Source: Burkholderiaceae bacterium | Lineage (GTDB): Bacteria > Pseudomonadota > Gammaproteobacteria > Burkholderiales > Burkholderiaceae | Reading direction: 5' to 3' | NCBI GenBank assembly: GCA_022701965.1 | Contig: JAKONL010000301.1 | Location: forward strand, 1 to 8,359 | Length of the DNA: 8,359 bases | Shown here: piece after piece, positions 1 to 5,312 of the stretch | Position numbering within the stretch: the first letter of the stretch is position 1 | Layout of the letters: the number at the start of each line of letters is the position of its first letter | Position numbers and translations under genes: made by a program | The notes under the pieces: generated by a model | What the model saw: the letters and a program-made list of their open reading frames with translations, nothing else | The model's database searches: none | Told to the model about the DNA's origin: nothing

Positions 1-714
1 GCGATCGGTCAGCGTCATGGTGATGGCGCCCGCGAGCACCGGCATCACGGCGATCAGCAGGTAGGCGGTGATGAGCCAGGTCCAGCAGAACATCGGCATC
101 TTCATGAGCGTCATGCCCGGTGCACGCATGTTCAGGATGGTCACGATGATGTTGATCGAACCCATGATCGACGAGGCGCCCAGCAGGTGCATCGCGAAAA
201 TGCAGGCGTCCATCGACGGGCCCATCTGCAACGTCAGCGGCGCGTAGAGCGTCCAGCCCGCGGCCGGCGCGCCGCCGGGCATGAAGAACGAGGCCACCAG
301 CGTGATCGCCGCCGGAATCATCAGCCAGAAGCTGAAGTTGTTCATCCGCGCGAACGCCATGTCGGAGGCGCCGATCTGCAGCGGGATCATCCAGTTCGCG
401 AAGCCGACGAAGGCCGGCATGATCGCGCCGAACACCATGATCAGTCCATGCATGGTGGTGAACTGGTTGAACAGCTCGGGATTGACCAGCTGCAGGCCGG
501 GCTGGAACAGCTCGGCGCGGATCAGCAGCGCCAGCACGCCGCCGACCATCAGCATCGTGAAGCTGAACAGCAGGTAGAGCGTGCCGATGTCCTTGTGGTT
601 CGTGGCGAAGAGCCAGCGGCGCCAGCCGGTCGGCATGTCGTGATGCTCGTCATGCGCATCGTGGCCGTCGTGCGCGCCGTGCGCATGGCCGTGGGGGTCG
701 AGGACTGCACTCAT
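1..714 (-). CDS. ctaD: Cytochrome c oxidase subunit I, N-terminal part (3' end lies beyond the left edge)
   Basis: Catalytic subunit of the aa3/caa3-type heme-copper oxidase in the inner membrane, which reduces oxygen to water and pumps protons. The visible 238 codons start at ATG 714-712 and stay open to base 1. A His-rich N-terminus is followed by WLFATNHKDIGTLYL (34-48), typical of the family. His89 in TTMHGLIMVF is the expected low-spin heme a ligand. Asn107, Asp118 and Asn125, in the NWMIPLQIGASDMAF and RMNN segments, match the D-channel residues Asn113, Asp124 and Asn131 of the Paracoccus enzyme in spacing. The heme a3/CuB ligands and the K-channel would lie outside the window. The start is well supported by AAAGGA a few bases upstream, which overlaps the stop codon of the subunit II gene only 12 bases away, so translational coupling is likely. 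Identification is secure. Confidence 0.97.
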   Translation of the reverse strand, partial: MSAVLDPHGHAHGAHDGHDAHDEHHDMPTGWRRWLFATNHKDIGTLYLLFSFTMLMVGGVLALLIRAELFQPGLQLVNPELFNQFTTMHGLIMVFGAIMPAFVGFANWMIPLQIGASDMAFARMNNFSFWLMIPAAITLVASFFMPGGAPAAGWTLYAPLTLQMGPSMDACIFAMHLLGASSIMGSINIIVTILNMRAPGMTLMKMPMFCWTWLITAYLLIAVMPVLAGAITMTLTDR

Positions 715-726
715 GACTTGGTTCCT

Positions 727-1908
727 TTAGAGCTTGGCGCGCTCGGCCTTGACTTCGGACGGCTGCACCAGCTGGCCCGTCTTGTTCGACCAGCTGTTCT
801 TGGTGAAGCTGATCACCGCGGCGATGTCGGTGTCGCTCAGCTGCTTCCACGACGGCATCGCGCCGTTGTTCTGGCCCTTGAGCAGCACGTTGATCTGGTC
901 GGTGTGGTCGGGATCGAGCACCTTCGGCGAGCCGTCGAGCGGCTTGATCGGGCCGGCGCCCTTGCCGTTGGCCTGATGGCAGGCCGCGCAGTTGGCGGCG
1001 TAGACCTTCTCGCCGCGCGCCGTGATCTCGGGCAGCGCCCAGACCTTGGCCGGGTCGTCGAGCTTGGCGGCGGCTTCCTTGCGCTTGCCGTCGACCCAGG
1101 TGGTGTAGTCGGCGGCCGAGACCACCTTCACGTGGATCGGCATGTAGGCGTGTTCCTTGCCGCACAGCTCTTGGCACTGGCCGTAGTAGTCGCCGACCTT
1201 CTCGGCACGGAACCAGGTGTCGCGCACGAAGCCCGGGATCGCGTCCTGCTTGATGCCGAACTGCGGCACCGCGAAGGCGTGGATCACGTCGTTGGCGGTC
1301 GTGATCACGCGCACCTTCTTGTCGATCGGGACGACCAGCGGGTTGTCGACCTTGAACAGGTAGTCGACCGGGATCTCGCCCTTGGCACCGCCGTTGGACA
1401 GCGCGCGGTGCGAGCTGTCGAGCGTGGAGATGAAGCCCAGGCCTTCGCCCTCGCCGTTGATGTAGTCGTAGCCCCATTTCCACTGGTAGCCGGTGACCTT
1501 GATGGTCAGGTCGGCGTTGGTGGTGTCCTTCTGTGCCACGAGCACCTTGGTGGCGGGCAGGGCCATCAGGATCACGATCACGAAGGGGACGATGGTCCAG
1601 ATGACCTCGACGACCACGGATTCATGAAAATTGGCCGCCTTGTGGCCGACCGAGCGGCGGTGCTTCCAGATCGAATAGAACATCACCGCGAACACGGCGA
1701 TGAAGATCACCGTGCACAGCACCATCATGACCGTGTGCAGGAAGTGCTGTTCCTGCGCGATCTTGGTCACGCCGACGGGCATGTTGAGCTGGCGAACCAT
1801 CGGACCGCCGGCCAGATCCTCGACCGCATGGGCCGCGCCGCCGACCGTCGCGCCGGCCACCAGCAGCACATTCGCCGGACTGAACTTGTTGCGCCAAATG
1901 CTCTTCAT
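727..1908 (-). CDS. coxB: Cytochrome c oxidase subunit II with fused cytochrome c domain (caa3 type)
   Basis: Electron-entry subunit of the oxidase, 393 residues. A basic, hydrophobic N-terminus ending in AHA (26-28) looks like a signal peptide. Two membrane segments follow at about 56-80 and 98-120. The periplasmic cupredoxin domain carries the CuA ligands His210, Cys245, Glu247, Cys249, His253 and Met256. A C-terminal class I cytochrome c domain (about 293-375) has CAACH at 307-311 for covalent heme and Met351 in AMPSW as probable distal ligand. It is therefore longer than plain aa3 subunit II, and the fused heme can accept electrons for CuA. I chose the ATG at 1908-1906 because MKSIWRNKF begins a credible signal peptide and a GAAG-rich weak ribosome site lies just upstream; the open frame extends 17 codons further (to 1959) with no signal-like content. 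It lies 78 bases after the DUF2244 gene and 12 bases before ctaD, in one probable operon. Confidence 0.97.
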   Translation of the reverse strand: MKSIWRNKFSPANVLLVAGATVGGAAHAVEDLAGGPMVRQLNMPVGVTKIAQEQHFLHTVMMVLCTVIFIAVFAVMFYSIWKHRRSVGHKAANFHESVVVEVIWTIVPFVIVILMALPATKVLVAQKDTTNADLTIKVTGYQWKWGYDYINGEGEGLGFISTLDSSHRALSNGGAKGEIPVDYLFKVDNPLVVPIDKKVRVITTANDVIHAFAVPQFGIKQDAIPGFVRDTWFRAEKVGDYYGQCQELCGKEHAYMPIHVKVVSAADYTTWVDGKRKEAAAKLDDPAKVWALPEITARGEKVYAANCAACHQANGKGAGPIKPLDGSPKVLDPDHTDQINVLLKGQNNGAMPSWKQLSDTDIAAVISFTKNSWSNKTGQLVQPSEVKAERAKL

Positions 1909-1986
1909 CGTGTTCACTTCTTCGTTTTTCCGTTGTACCCACCGGCCCGCCGTCTCCACGAACCGCGCCCACCGCGCGCCCGACGC

Positions 1987-2466
1987 TCAGGCACTTCGTC
2001 GCAAAGCCATGCGGATCTCGCGCGCGAGCGCCGCACGAAGCTCGGGACGCACATAGCGCCCCACCCTGACCGAACGACCCGCCGCCGACACCTCGATCAG
2101 CGAACGGTCGCCGGCCTGAGGCTCGATCCGCACCTGGTGCGGCAGGAATTCGGTGCGCTCGCGATGCCCGGCGTTCTCGAGTTCGATCACCAGCCGGTCC
2201 GGCGTCAGCGCGATCCGCTCGCCGTCCGTCGCATGGCGCGCGTAGAGCACGAAGGCCACGCCCACGGCCGCCAGTTCGATCCATGCGAACGGCAGCACCA
2301 GCAGGGCGCCCTGCATCCAGAACGCCGTCCCGATCCCGAGCGAAACCACGCACAGCGACACATACAGCCAGCCCAGCTGGCTCGGTGCGACGGAGCAGTT
2401 GCGCTTCAGGATCCAGTCGGTGCTCTGGCCTGAAACGACGGCAAAACGAAACGTGGAATTCGACAC
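1987..2466 (-). CDS. DUF2244 family membrane protein, cytochrome oxidase-associated
   Basis: A small integral membrane protein of about 159 residues matching the DUF2244 family as I remember it: an N-terminal W-x-L-KRNCS motif (18-25), two adjacent membrane segments (about 30-50 and 54-75), then YARHATDGERI (75-85) and a soluble domain with RSVRVGRYVRPELR near the C-terminus. Its biochemical role is not established. Genes of this family often sit beside cytochrome oxidase genes, and this one lies directly upstream of coxB on the same strand, so a part in oxidase assembly or stability is an inference from context. The start is uncertain. GTG at 2466-2464 gives the usual short leader before the FRF segment; an in-frame TTG at 2481-2479 would add five residues. 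Neither has a clear ribosome binding site. Confidence 0.85.
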   Translation of the reverse strand: MSNSTFRFAVVSGQSTDWILKRNCSVAPSQLGWLYVSLCVVSLGIGTAFWMQGALLVLPFAWIELAAVGVAFVLYARHATDGERIALTPDRLVIELENAGHRERTEFLPHQVRIEPQAGDRSLIEVSAAGRSVRVGRYVRPELRAALAREIRMALRRSA

Positions 2467-2526
2467 GGTTGCGTAGGGCAAATCGGTGCGACGCGGGAAA
2501 ATCCCCGGGAGTTCACGCAGCCGCGA

Positions 2527-2532
2527 ATTGTA
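2527..2532 (-). promoter_or_regulatory. Candidate -10 element (TACAAT) for the DUF2244-coxB-ctaD operon
   Basis: On the minus strand the 94-base gap between the bioC-like gene and the DUF2244 gene contains TACAAT, one mismatch from the sigma-70 consensus. The hexamer 17 bases upstream (GTCAAC, 2550-2555) is a poor -35 match, so an activator may be needed. Transcription would begin near 2520, giving a leader of roughly 50 bases. Seen by eye only. Confidence 0.4.
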
Positions 2533-2546
2533 GCGGGTCGGTTACT

Positions 2547-2558
2547 CGGGTTGACCCG
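2547..2558. repeat. Short inverted repeat CGGGT-TG-ACCCG after the bioC-like gene
   Basis: Perfect 5-base arms with a 2-base centre lie 2 bases past the stop codon of the bioC-like gene. They coincide with the -35 position expected for the candidate promoter of the oxidase operon. It could be a protein-binding site at that promoter. A terminator is less likely, because the loop is too small and no T-tract follows. Confidence 0.3.
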
Positions 2559-2560
2559 GA

Positions 2561-3484
2561 TCAGCGACGTCCGCGCAGCAGCATTTCGCGCATTTCCCGC
2601 AGCGAGACCGCGCTTTCGCCGGAGAGCGCGACCCGCGGAGGCGGCTTGAAGGCATGACCGTAGATGATCTCGAAGGTCAGCGCGATGCGGCCGTCGTCGC
2701 GCTCCGGCGCAGCCAACCCTGCGAGGCCTGTGAGCAGTTCCGACCGCCAGCGCCGTCCGCGCAGGGCTGCGAAACGGGCCGGGTGGAGGTTGCGTCCGAG
2801 GCCCCGGAGTTCGGCCAGCGCCGCCTCCGGCGTGGCCCAGGTGAGCACGATCCGCTCCATGTCCATGATCGGCTCGGCGAAACCGGCGCCGACCAGCATG
2901 TCGCCCCAGTCGTGCATGTCGGTGAATTCGTGCGCGGCGGCCGGCCAGCCGAGGCGCTGGTAGAGGCTGCGGAGCTCGCGCAGCGTGTCGGGCCCGAGGC
3001 AGGAGAACATCAGGAAACCGTCGGTGGCGATCCGGCGATGCCAGTCGGCGATCAGCGCCTGCGGGTCGGCGGCCATGTGCAGCGCCATGTTGGCCCAGAG
3101 CATGTCGACGCCCTGTTCGGGCGGTGCGTCGAAGCGCGCCTGTCCGCCCTTCCAGCGCCGGGCGCTCCACCACGGGACGGCCAGTGCCGAAGCGGTGTGG
3201 GCCGAAAGCGCTGTGTCCTGTTCGACCACGAACGACGGCGCATCCCGGTATCGCTGCGCCACCAGGGCGTGCGCCTCGAGCCCGCCCCTGGACGGCGCCC
3301 AGTCGGCCCAGGTCTTCGGCCGCACGGTGATCCACTGCAGCCGGTCTTCCATGCGGCGACCGATCTCCTCGTGCAACCAGGGCGACGCCGATGCACCGGA
3401 CGTGGCGGGCGGCACGAGCCGCTCCCAGCGGGCGGCCGCCGCGGCATCGATGGTCGGCGGGCGCTGTGAAGATTCGTTGGGCAT
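2561..3484 (-). CDS. BioC-like methyltransferase homologue with divergent SAM-binding motif
   Basis: A 307-residue protein related to BioC (malonyl-[acyl carrier protein] O-methyltransferase), which in biotin synthesis methylates malonyl-ACP to start pimeloyl assembly. Family marks are the N-terminal PTIDAAAAARW and WLHEEIGRRMEDRL segments (11-49), a motif-IV-like DMLWANMALHMAADP (127-141), and GFLMFSCLGPDTLREL with HEFTDMHDWGDML (156-197). The class I motif I, normally D/E-x-G-x-G-x-G, is not recognisable: the equivalent region (58-71) reads TWADWAPSRGGLEA. S-adenosylmethionine binding is therefore doubtful, and no other biotin gene is in view. I leave the symbol blank for that reason. The start at ATG 3484-3482 fits the conserved N-terminus; the frame stays open upstream but reads as the antisense of comF. 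It diverges from comF with 23 bases between starts and has no ribosome site. Confidence 0.8.
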   Translation of the reverse strand: MPNESSQRPPTIDAAAAARWERLVPPATSGASASPWLHEEIGRRMEDRLQWITVRPKTWADWAPSRGGLEAHALVAQRYRDAPSFVVEQDTALSAHTASALAVPWWSARRWKGGQARFDAPPEQGVDMLWANMALHMAADPQALIADWHRRIATDGFLMFSCLGPDTLRELRSLYQRLGWPAAAHEFTDMHDWGDMLVGAGFAEPIMDMERIVLTWATPEAALAELRGLGRNLHPARFAALRGRRWRSELLTGLAGLAAPERDDGRIALTFEIIYGHAFKPPPRVALSGESAVSLREMREMLLRGRR

Positions 3485-3491
3485 CGGACCA

Positions 3492-3505
3492 CTCAGTATA
3501 TTGAG
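3492..3505. promoter_or_regulatory. Candidate bidirectional promoter core between the bioC-like gene and comF
   Basis: CTCAGTATATTGAG is palindromic at 12 of 14 positions, and the two odd positions form a G-T pair. It carries TATATT on the plus strand (3497-3502) and TATACT on the minus strand (3495-3500), each one mismatch from the -10 consensus and overlapping by four bases. The ATG codons lie 5 bases (comF) and 10 bases (bioC-like) beyond these hexamers, so the transcripts would be leaderless or nearly so. No good -35 hexamer was found on either side. Confidence 0.45.
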
Positions 3506-3507
3506 CG

Positions 3508-4275
3508 ATGTTCTCCGGTCGGGCCGTGCGCCCTTTCTCCGTCCTTTCCGTCCTCTCGGCCCTCTCCGCTTTTTCCGCCGCTTCGCTGCTCGCGCGTCTG
3601 GCGGGCCATGTGCCGAGCCAGTGTGCGGTCTGCCGCACCTGGCCGTCGCGCACCCTCTGCGACGACTGCGTCGCCCGCTTCGCACCGCCCGTGGCGCGCT
3701 GTGCGACGTGCGCGCTGCCGCTGTCCGCCGGCGCAACCGCAGGGCACTGCGGCGACTGCGTCGTGCACCCGCCGCCGCTCGACGCCTGCCTCGCCGCCTG
3801 CGACTACGCCTGGCCGTGGCCGGAACACATCGCGCGCTTCAAGTTCCGCGGCGACGCCGGCTGGGCGACGCCGTTCGCGACGCTGATGCGCAGCGCGCCG
3901 TGGGTCGAGCCGGCGGTCGAGCGGTGCGATCTGGTGCTGCCGATGCCGCTGTCGACGCAGCGATTGCGCGAGCGCGGTTTCAACCAGGCGTTCGAACTGG
4001 CACGCCGTCTCGCGCCCGAGAAGACCGATGCGACCCTGCTGCTGCGCACGCGCGACACGCCCGCGCAGAGCGGCCTGCGGCGGGCCGACCGCCTGCGCAA
4101 CCTCGCCGGCGCCTTCGCGCTGGAGCCACTGCGCGCCGACGCCGTGCGCGGCCGGCGGGTGCTGCTGGTCGACGACGTGATGACCAGCGGAGCGTCGCTC
4201 TTCACGGCCGCGGCAGTGCTGCGGGCGGGCGGTGCGTCGCACGTCGAGGCCGTGGTGCTGGCGCGAACCGCATGA
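3508..4275 (+). CDS. comF: ComF family protein (zinc-finger, phosphoribosyltransferase-like)
   Basis: A 255-residue member of the ComF/GntX family, needed for DNA uptake in competent species; the exact reaction is unproven. Two zinc-ribbon-like cysteine groups are visible: C39-x2-C42 with C51-x2-C54, and C65-x2-C68 with C81-x2-C84. The core has HIARFKFRGDAGWA, then LPMPLSTQRLRERGFNQAFELAR, and the type I phosphoribosyltransferase PRPP-binding loop VLLVDDVMTSGAS (218-230) with its Asp pair. The N-terminus is longer than usual, with six Ser-rich three-residue repeats (11-28) before the conserved LARLAGHVPSQCAVC. No ribosome site precedes the ATG, so the start could be leaderless. It diverges from the bioC-like gene and is followed after 28 bases by trmL, probably co-transcribed. 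Family assignment is secure. Confidence 0.92.
   Translation: MFSGRAVRPFSVLSVLSALSAFSAASLLARLAGHVPSQCAVCRTWPSRTLCDDCVARFAPPVARCATCALPLSAGATAGHCGDCVVHPPPLDACLAACDYAWPWPEHIARFKFRGDAGWATPFATLMRSAPWVEPAVERCDLVLPMPLSTQRLRERGFNQAFELARRLAPEKTDATLLLRTRDTPAQSGLRRADRLRNLAGAFALEPLRADAVRGRRVLLVDDVMTSGASLFTAAAVLRAGGASHVEAVVLARTA
3538..3591 (+). repeat. Six imperfect tandem 9-base units inside the 5' end of comF
   Basis: The units all begin TCC or TCG: TCCGTCCTT, TCCGTCCTC, TCGGCCCTC, TCCGCTTTT, TCCGCCGCT, TCGCTGCTC. They are in register with the reading frame and encode SVL, SVL, SAL, SAF, SAA, SLL. The tract is strongly pyrimidine-rich on the plus strand, and the first two units differ at one base, suggesting duplication followed by drift. 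Confidence 0.7.
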
Positions 4276-4303
4276 CGGTGGCAGACGGCGAGACAATCGC
4301 GCC

Positions 4304-4765
4304 ATGTTCCATATCGTCCTGGTCGAGCCCGAAATCCCGCCGAACACCGGCAACGTGATCCGGCTGGCCGCCAACACCGGCTGCACGCTGCACCTGGTCG
4401 AGCCGCTCGGCTTCTCGATGGACGACCGCCTGCTGCGCCGCGCCGGACTCGACTACCACGAGTACGCCGAAGTCCGCCGCCATGCGCACTGGCAGGCGCT
4501 GCTCGACGCCGAACGGCCCGCGCCCGGGCGGATGTTCGCGCTCACCACGCGCGGCACGCGGCGGGTGCACGACGTGCCGTTCGCGGCCGGGGACTGGCTG
4601 GTGTTCGGCTCCGAGACCCGCGGCCTGGCGCCCGAACTGCGCGAGACCTTCGCGCCGGCGCAGTGGCTCAGGCTGCCGATGCGCGAAGGCCAGCGCAGCC
4701 TGAACCTGTCGAACGCCGTCGCCGTGACGGTGTTCGAGGCCTGGCGGCAGATCGGTTTCGCCTAG
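4304..4765 (+). CDS. trmL: tRNA (cytidine/uridine-34-2'-O)-methyltransferase TrmL
   Basis: A 153-residue SPOUT-class methylase, close to the 157 residues of the E. coli enzyme. It transfers methyl from S-adenosylmethionine to the ribose 2'-OH of the wobble nucleotide in certain leucine tRNAs. All three SPOUT motifs are clear: PEIPPNTGNVIRLAANTG (9-26) with the conserved Asn17 and Arg20, VFGSETRGL (100-108), and RSLNLSNAVAV (131-141), which form the trefoil-knot cofactor site. It has no added RNA-binding domain, as in E. coli TrmL. I chose the ATG at 4304 because MFHIVLVEPEIPP is the family N-terminus; the frame is open further upstream but unlike the family. Only a weak GGCGAG lies upstream. 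It lies 28 bases after comF and converges with the MaoC-like gene 12 bases beyond its stop. Confidence 0.95.
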   Translation: MFHIVLVEPEIPPNTGNVIRLAANTGCTLHLVEPLGFSMDDRLLRRAGLDYHEYAEVRRHAHWQALLDAERPAPGRMFALTTRGTRRVHDVPFAAGDWLVFGSETRGLAPELRETFAPAQWLRLPMREGQRSLNLSNAVAVTVFEAWRQIGFA

Positions 4766-4768
4766 ACC

Positions 4769-4793
4769 GCGCCGCGGCTACCGGTAGCGGCGC
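4769..4793. terminator. Palindrome at the trmL / maoC-like convergent junction
   Basis: A perfect 12-base palindrome, GCTACCGGTAGC (4777-4788), is flanked by GCGCC (4769-4773) and GGCGC (4789-4793), which could extend the stem past a 3-base bulge. It spans the 12-base gap and the last codons of the MaoC-like gene. A shared bidirectional terminator is possible, but there is no T-tract on either strand, so this is tentative. Confidence 0.3.
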
Positions 4794-5236
4794 ACGACCG
4801 ACTCGGCCACGCAGGCCGGCTTCGCGGCACCTTCGAGCTCGACCGTCATCTCCCAGGTCAGCTGCATTCCGTCGCCCGCGATGGGCTCGGCCGACAGCAG
4901 CTTCAGCCGCCCGCGCAGGCGGCTGCCGACGGGCACCGGCGACATGAAGCGCACGCGGTTGAGCCCGTAGTTCACGCCCATGCGCGATTCGACGACCGTC
5001 ATCGCGCTCTCGAAGAACTTGGGCAGCAGCGAAAGCGTGAGGAAGCCGTGGGCGATCGGTCCGCCGAAGGGCCCCGCCTTGGCGCGTTCGACGTCGACGT
5101 GGATCCACTGCAGGTCGCCCGTGGCTTCGGCGAACTGGTTCACCTGGGCCTGGGTGATCGTGAGCCAGTCGCTGGTCGCGACGTCCTCGCCGACGCAGGC
5201 GGCGAGATCCTGGAGAGTCTGGAATGTTCGGGTCAT
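4778..5236 (-). CDS. MaoC-like (R)-enoyl-CoA hydratase, NodN-type hotdog protein
   Basis: A 152-residue single hotdog-fold hydratase of the MaoC/NodN family. Such enzymes add water to the trans-2-enoyl group of acyl-CoA to give (R)-3-hydroxyacyl-CoA. The hydratase-2 motif is present: FAEATGDLQWIHVDVERAK (35-53) with probable catalytic Asp41 and His46, then GPFGGPIAHGFLTLSLLP (55-72), and NYGLNRVRF further on. The substrate cannot be read from the sequence, and no fatty-acid or polyhydroxyalkanoate genes are nearby. The start MTRTFQTLQDL at 5236-5234 was chosen because it matches the compact family length; the frame stays open upstream for 17 codons through an inverted-repeat region. No ribosome site is visible. 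It diverges from the kefG-like gene (76-base gap) and converges with trmL. Confidence 0.9.
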   Translation of the reverse strand: MTRTFQTLQDLAACVGEDVATSDWLTITQAQVNQFAEATGDLQWIHVDVERAKAGPFGGPIAHGFLTLSLLPKFFESAMTVVESRMGVNYGLNRVRFMSPVPVGSRLRGRLKLLSAEPIAGDGMQLTWEMTVELEGAAKPACVAESVVRRYR

Positions 5237-5237
5237 G

Positions 5238-5268
5238 GCCGGCACTGTAGGGCGACCCGCGTGCCGGC
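5238..5268. promoter_or_regulatory. Inverted repeat A in the maoC-like/kefG divergent region
   Basis: Perfect 8-base arms GCCGGCAC (5238-5245) and GTGCCGGC (5261-5268) are separated by 15 bases that contain a small GGG-CGA-CCC stem. It begins one base upstream of the MaoC-like start codon and covers a weak minus-strand -10 candidate, TACAGT (5244-5249). It may be an operator or a leader hairpin. Confidence 0.4.
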
Positions 5269-5290
5269 GATGTCCACGGCGCGACATCGC
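5267..5290. promoter_or_regulatory. Inverted repeat B, operator-like, upstream of kefG
   Basis: Perfect arms GCGATGTC (5267-5274) and GACATCGC (5283-5290) are separated by 8 bases. The 24-base dyad has the size and symmetry of a site for a dimeric regulator. It ends 22 bases before the kefG-like ATG and overlaps repeat A by two bases, so hairpins A and B could not both form in full in RNA. No regulator gene is adjacent. Confidence 0.45.
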
Positions 5291-5312
5291 GAAAGCGCGC
5301 TATGTTCGCGGC

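Noticed and set aside
187..2433. A 748-codon open frame on the plus strand, antisense to ctaD, coxB and the DUF2244 gene.
   Set aside because: Its product is rich in His, Arg, Asp and Gly with no domain, as expected for the reverse of high-GC genes. The minus-strand genes there are secure.
2494..2504. GGGA-AAA-TCCC near-hairpin in the leader of the DUF2244 gene.
   Set aside because: The arms are only four bases and cannot be extended; weak dyads like this are common in such sequence.
2985..4358. A 457-codon plus-strand frame running through the bioC-like region and comF.
   Set aside because: It is out of frame with comF, lacks any domain, is Arg/Ala/Gly-rich, and conflicts with the well-supported comF frame.
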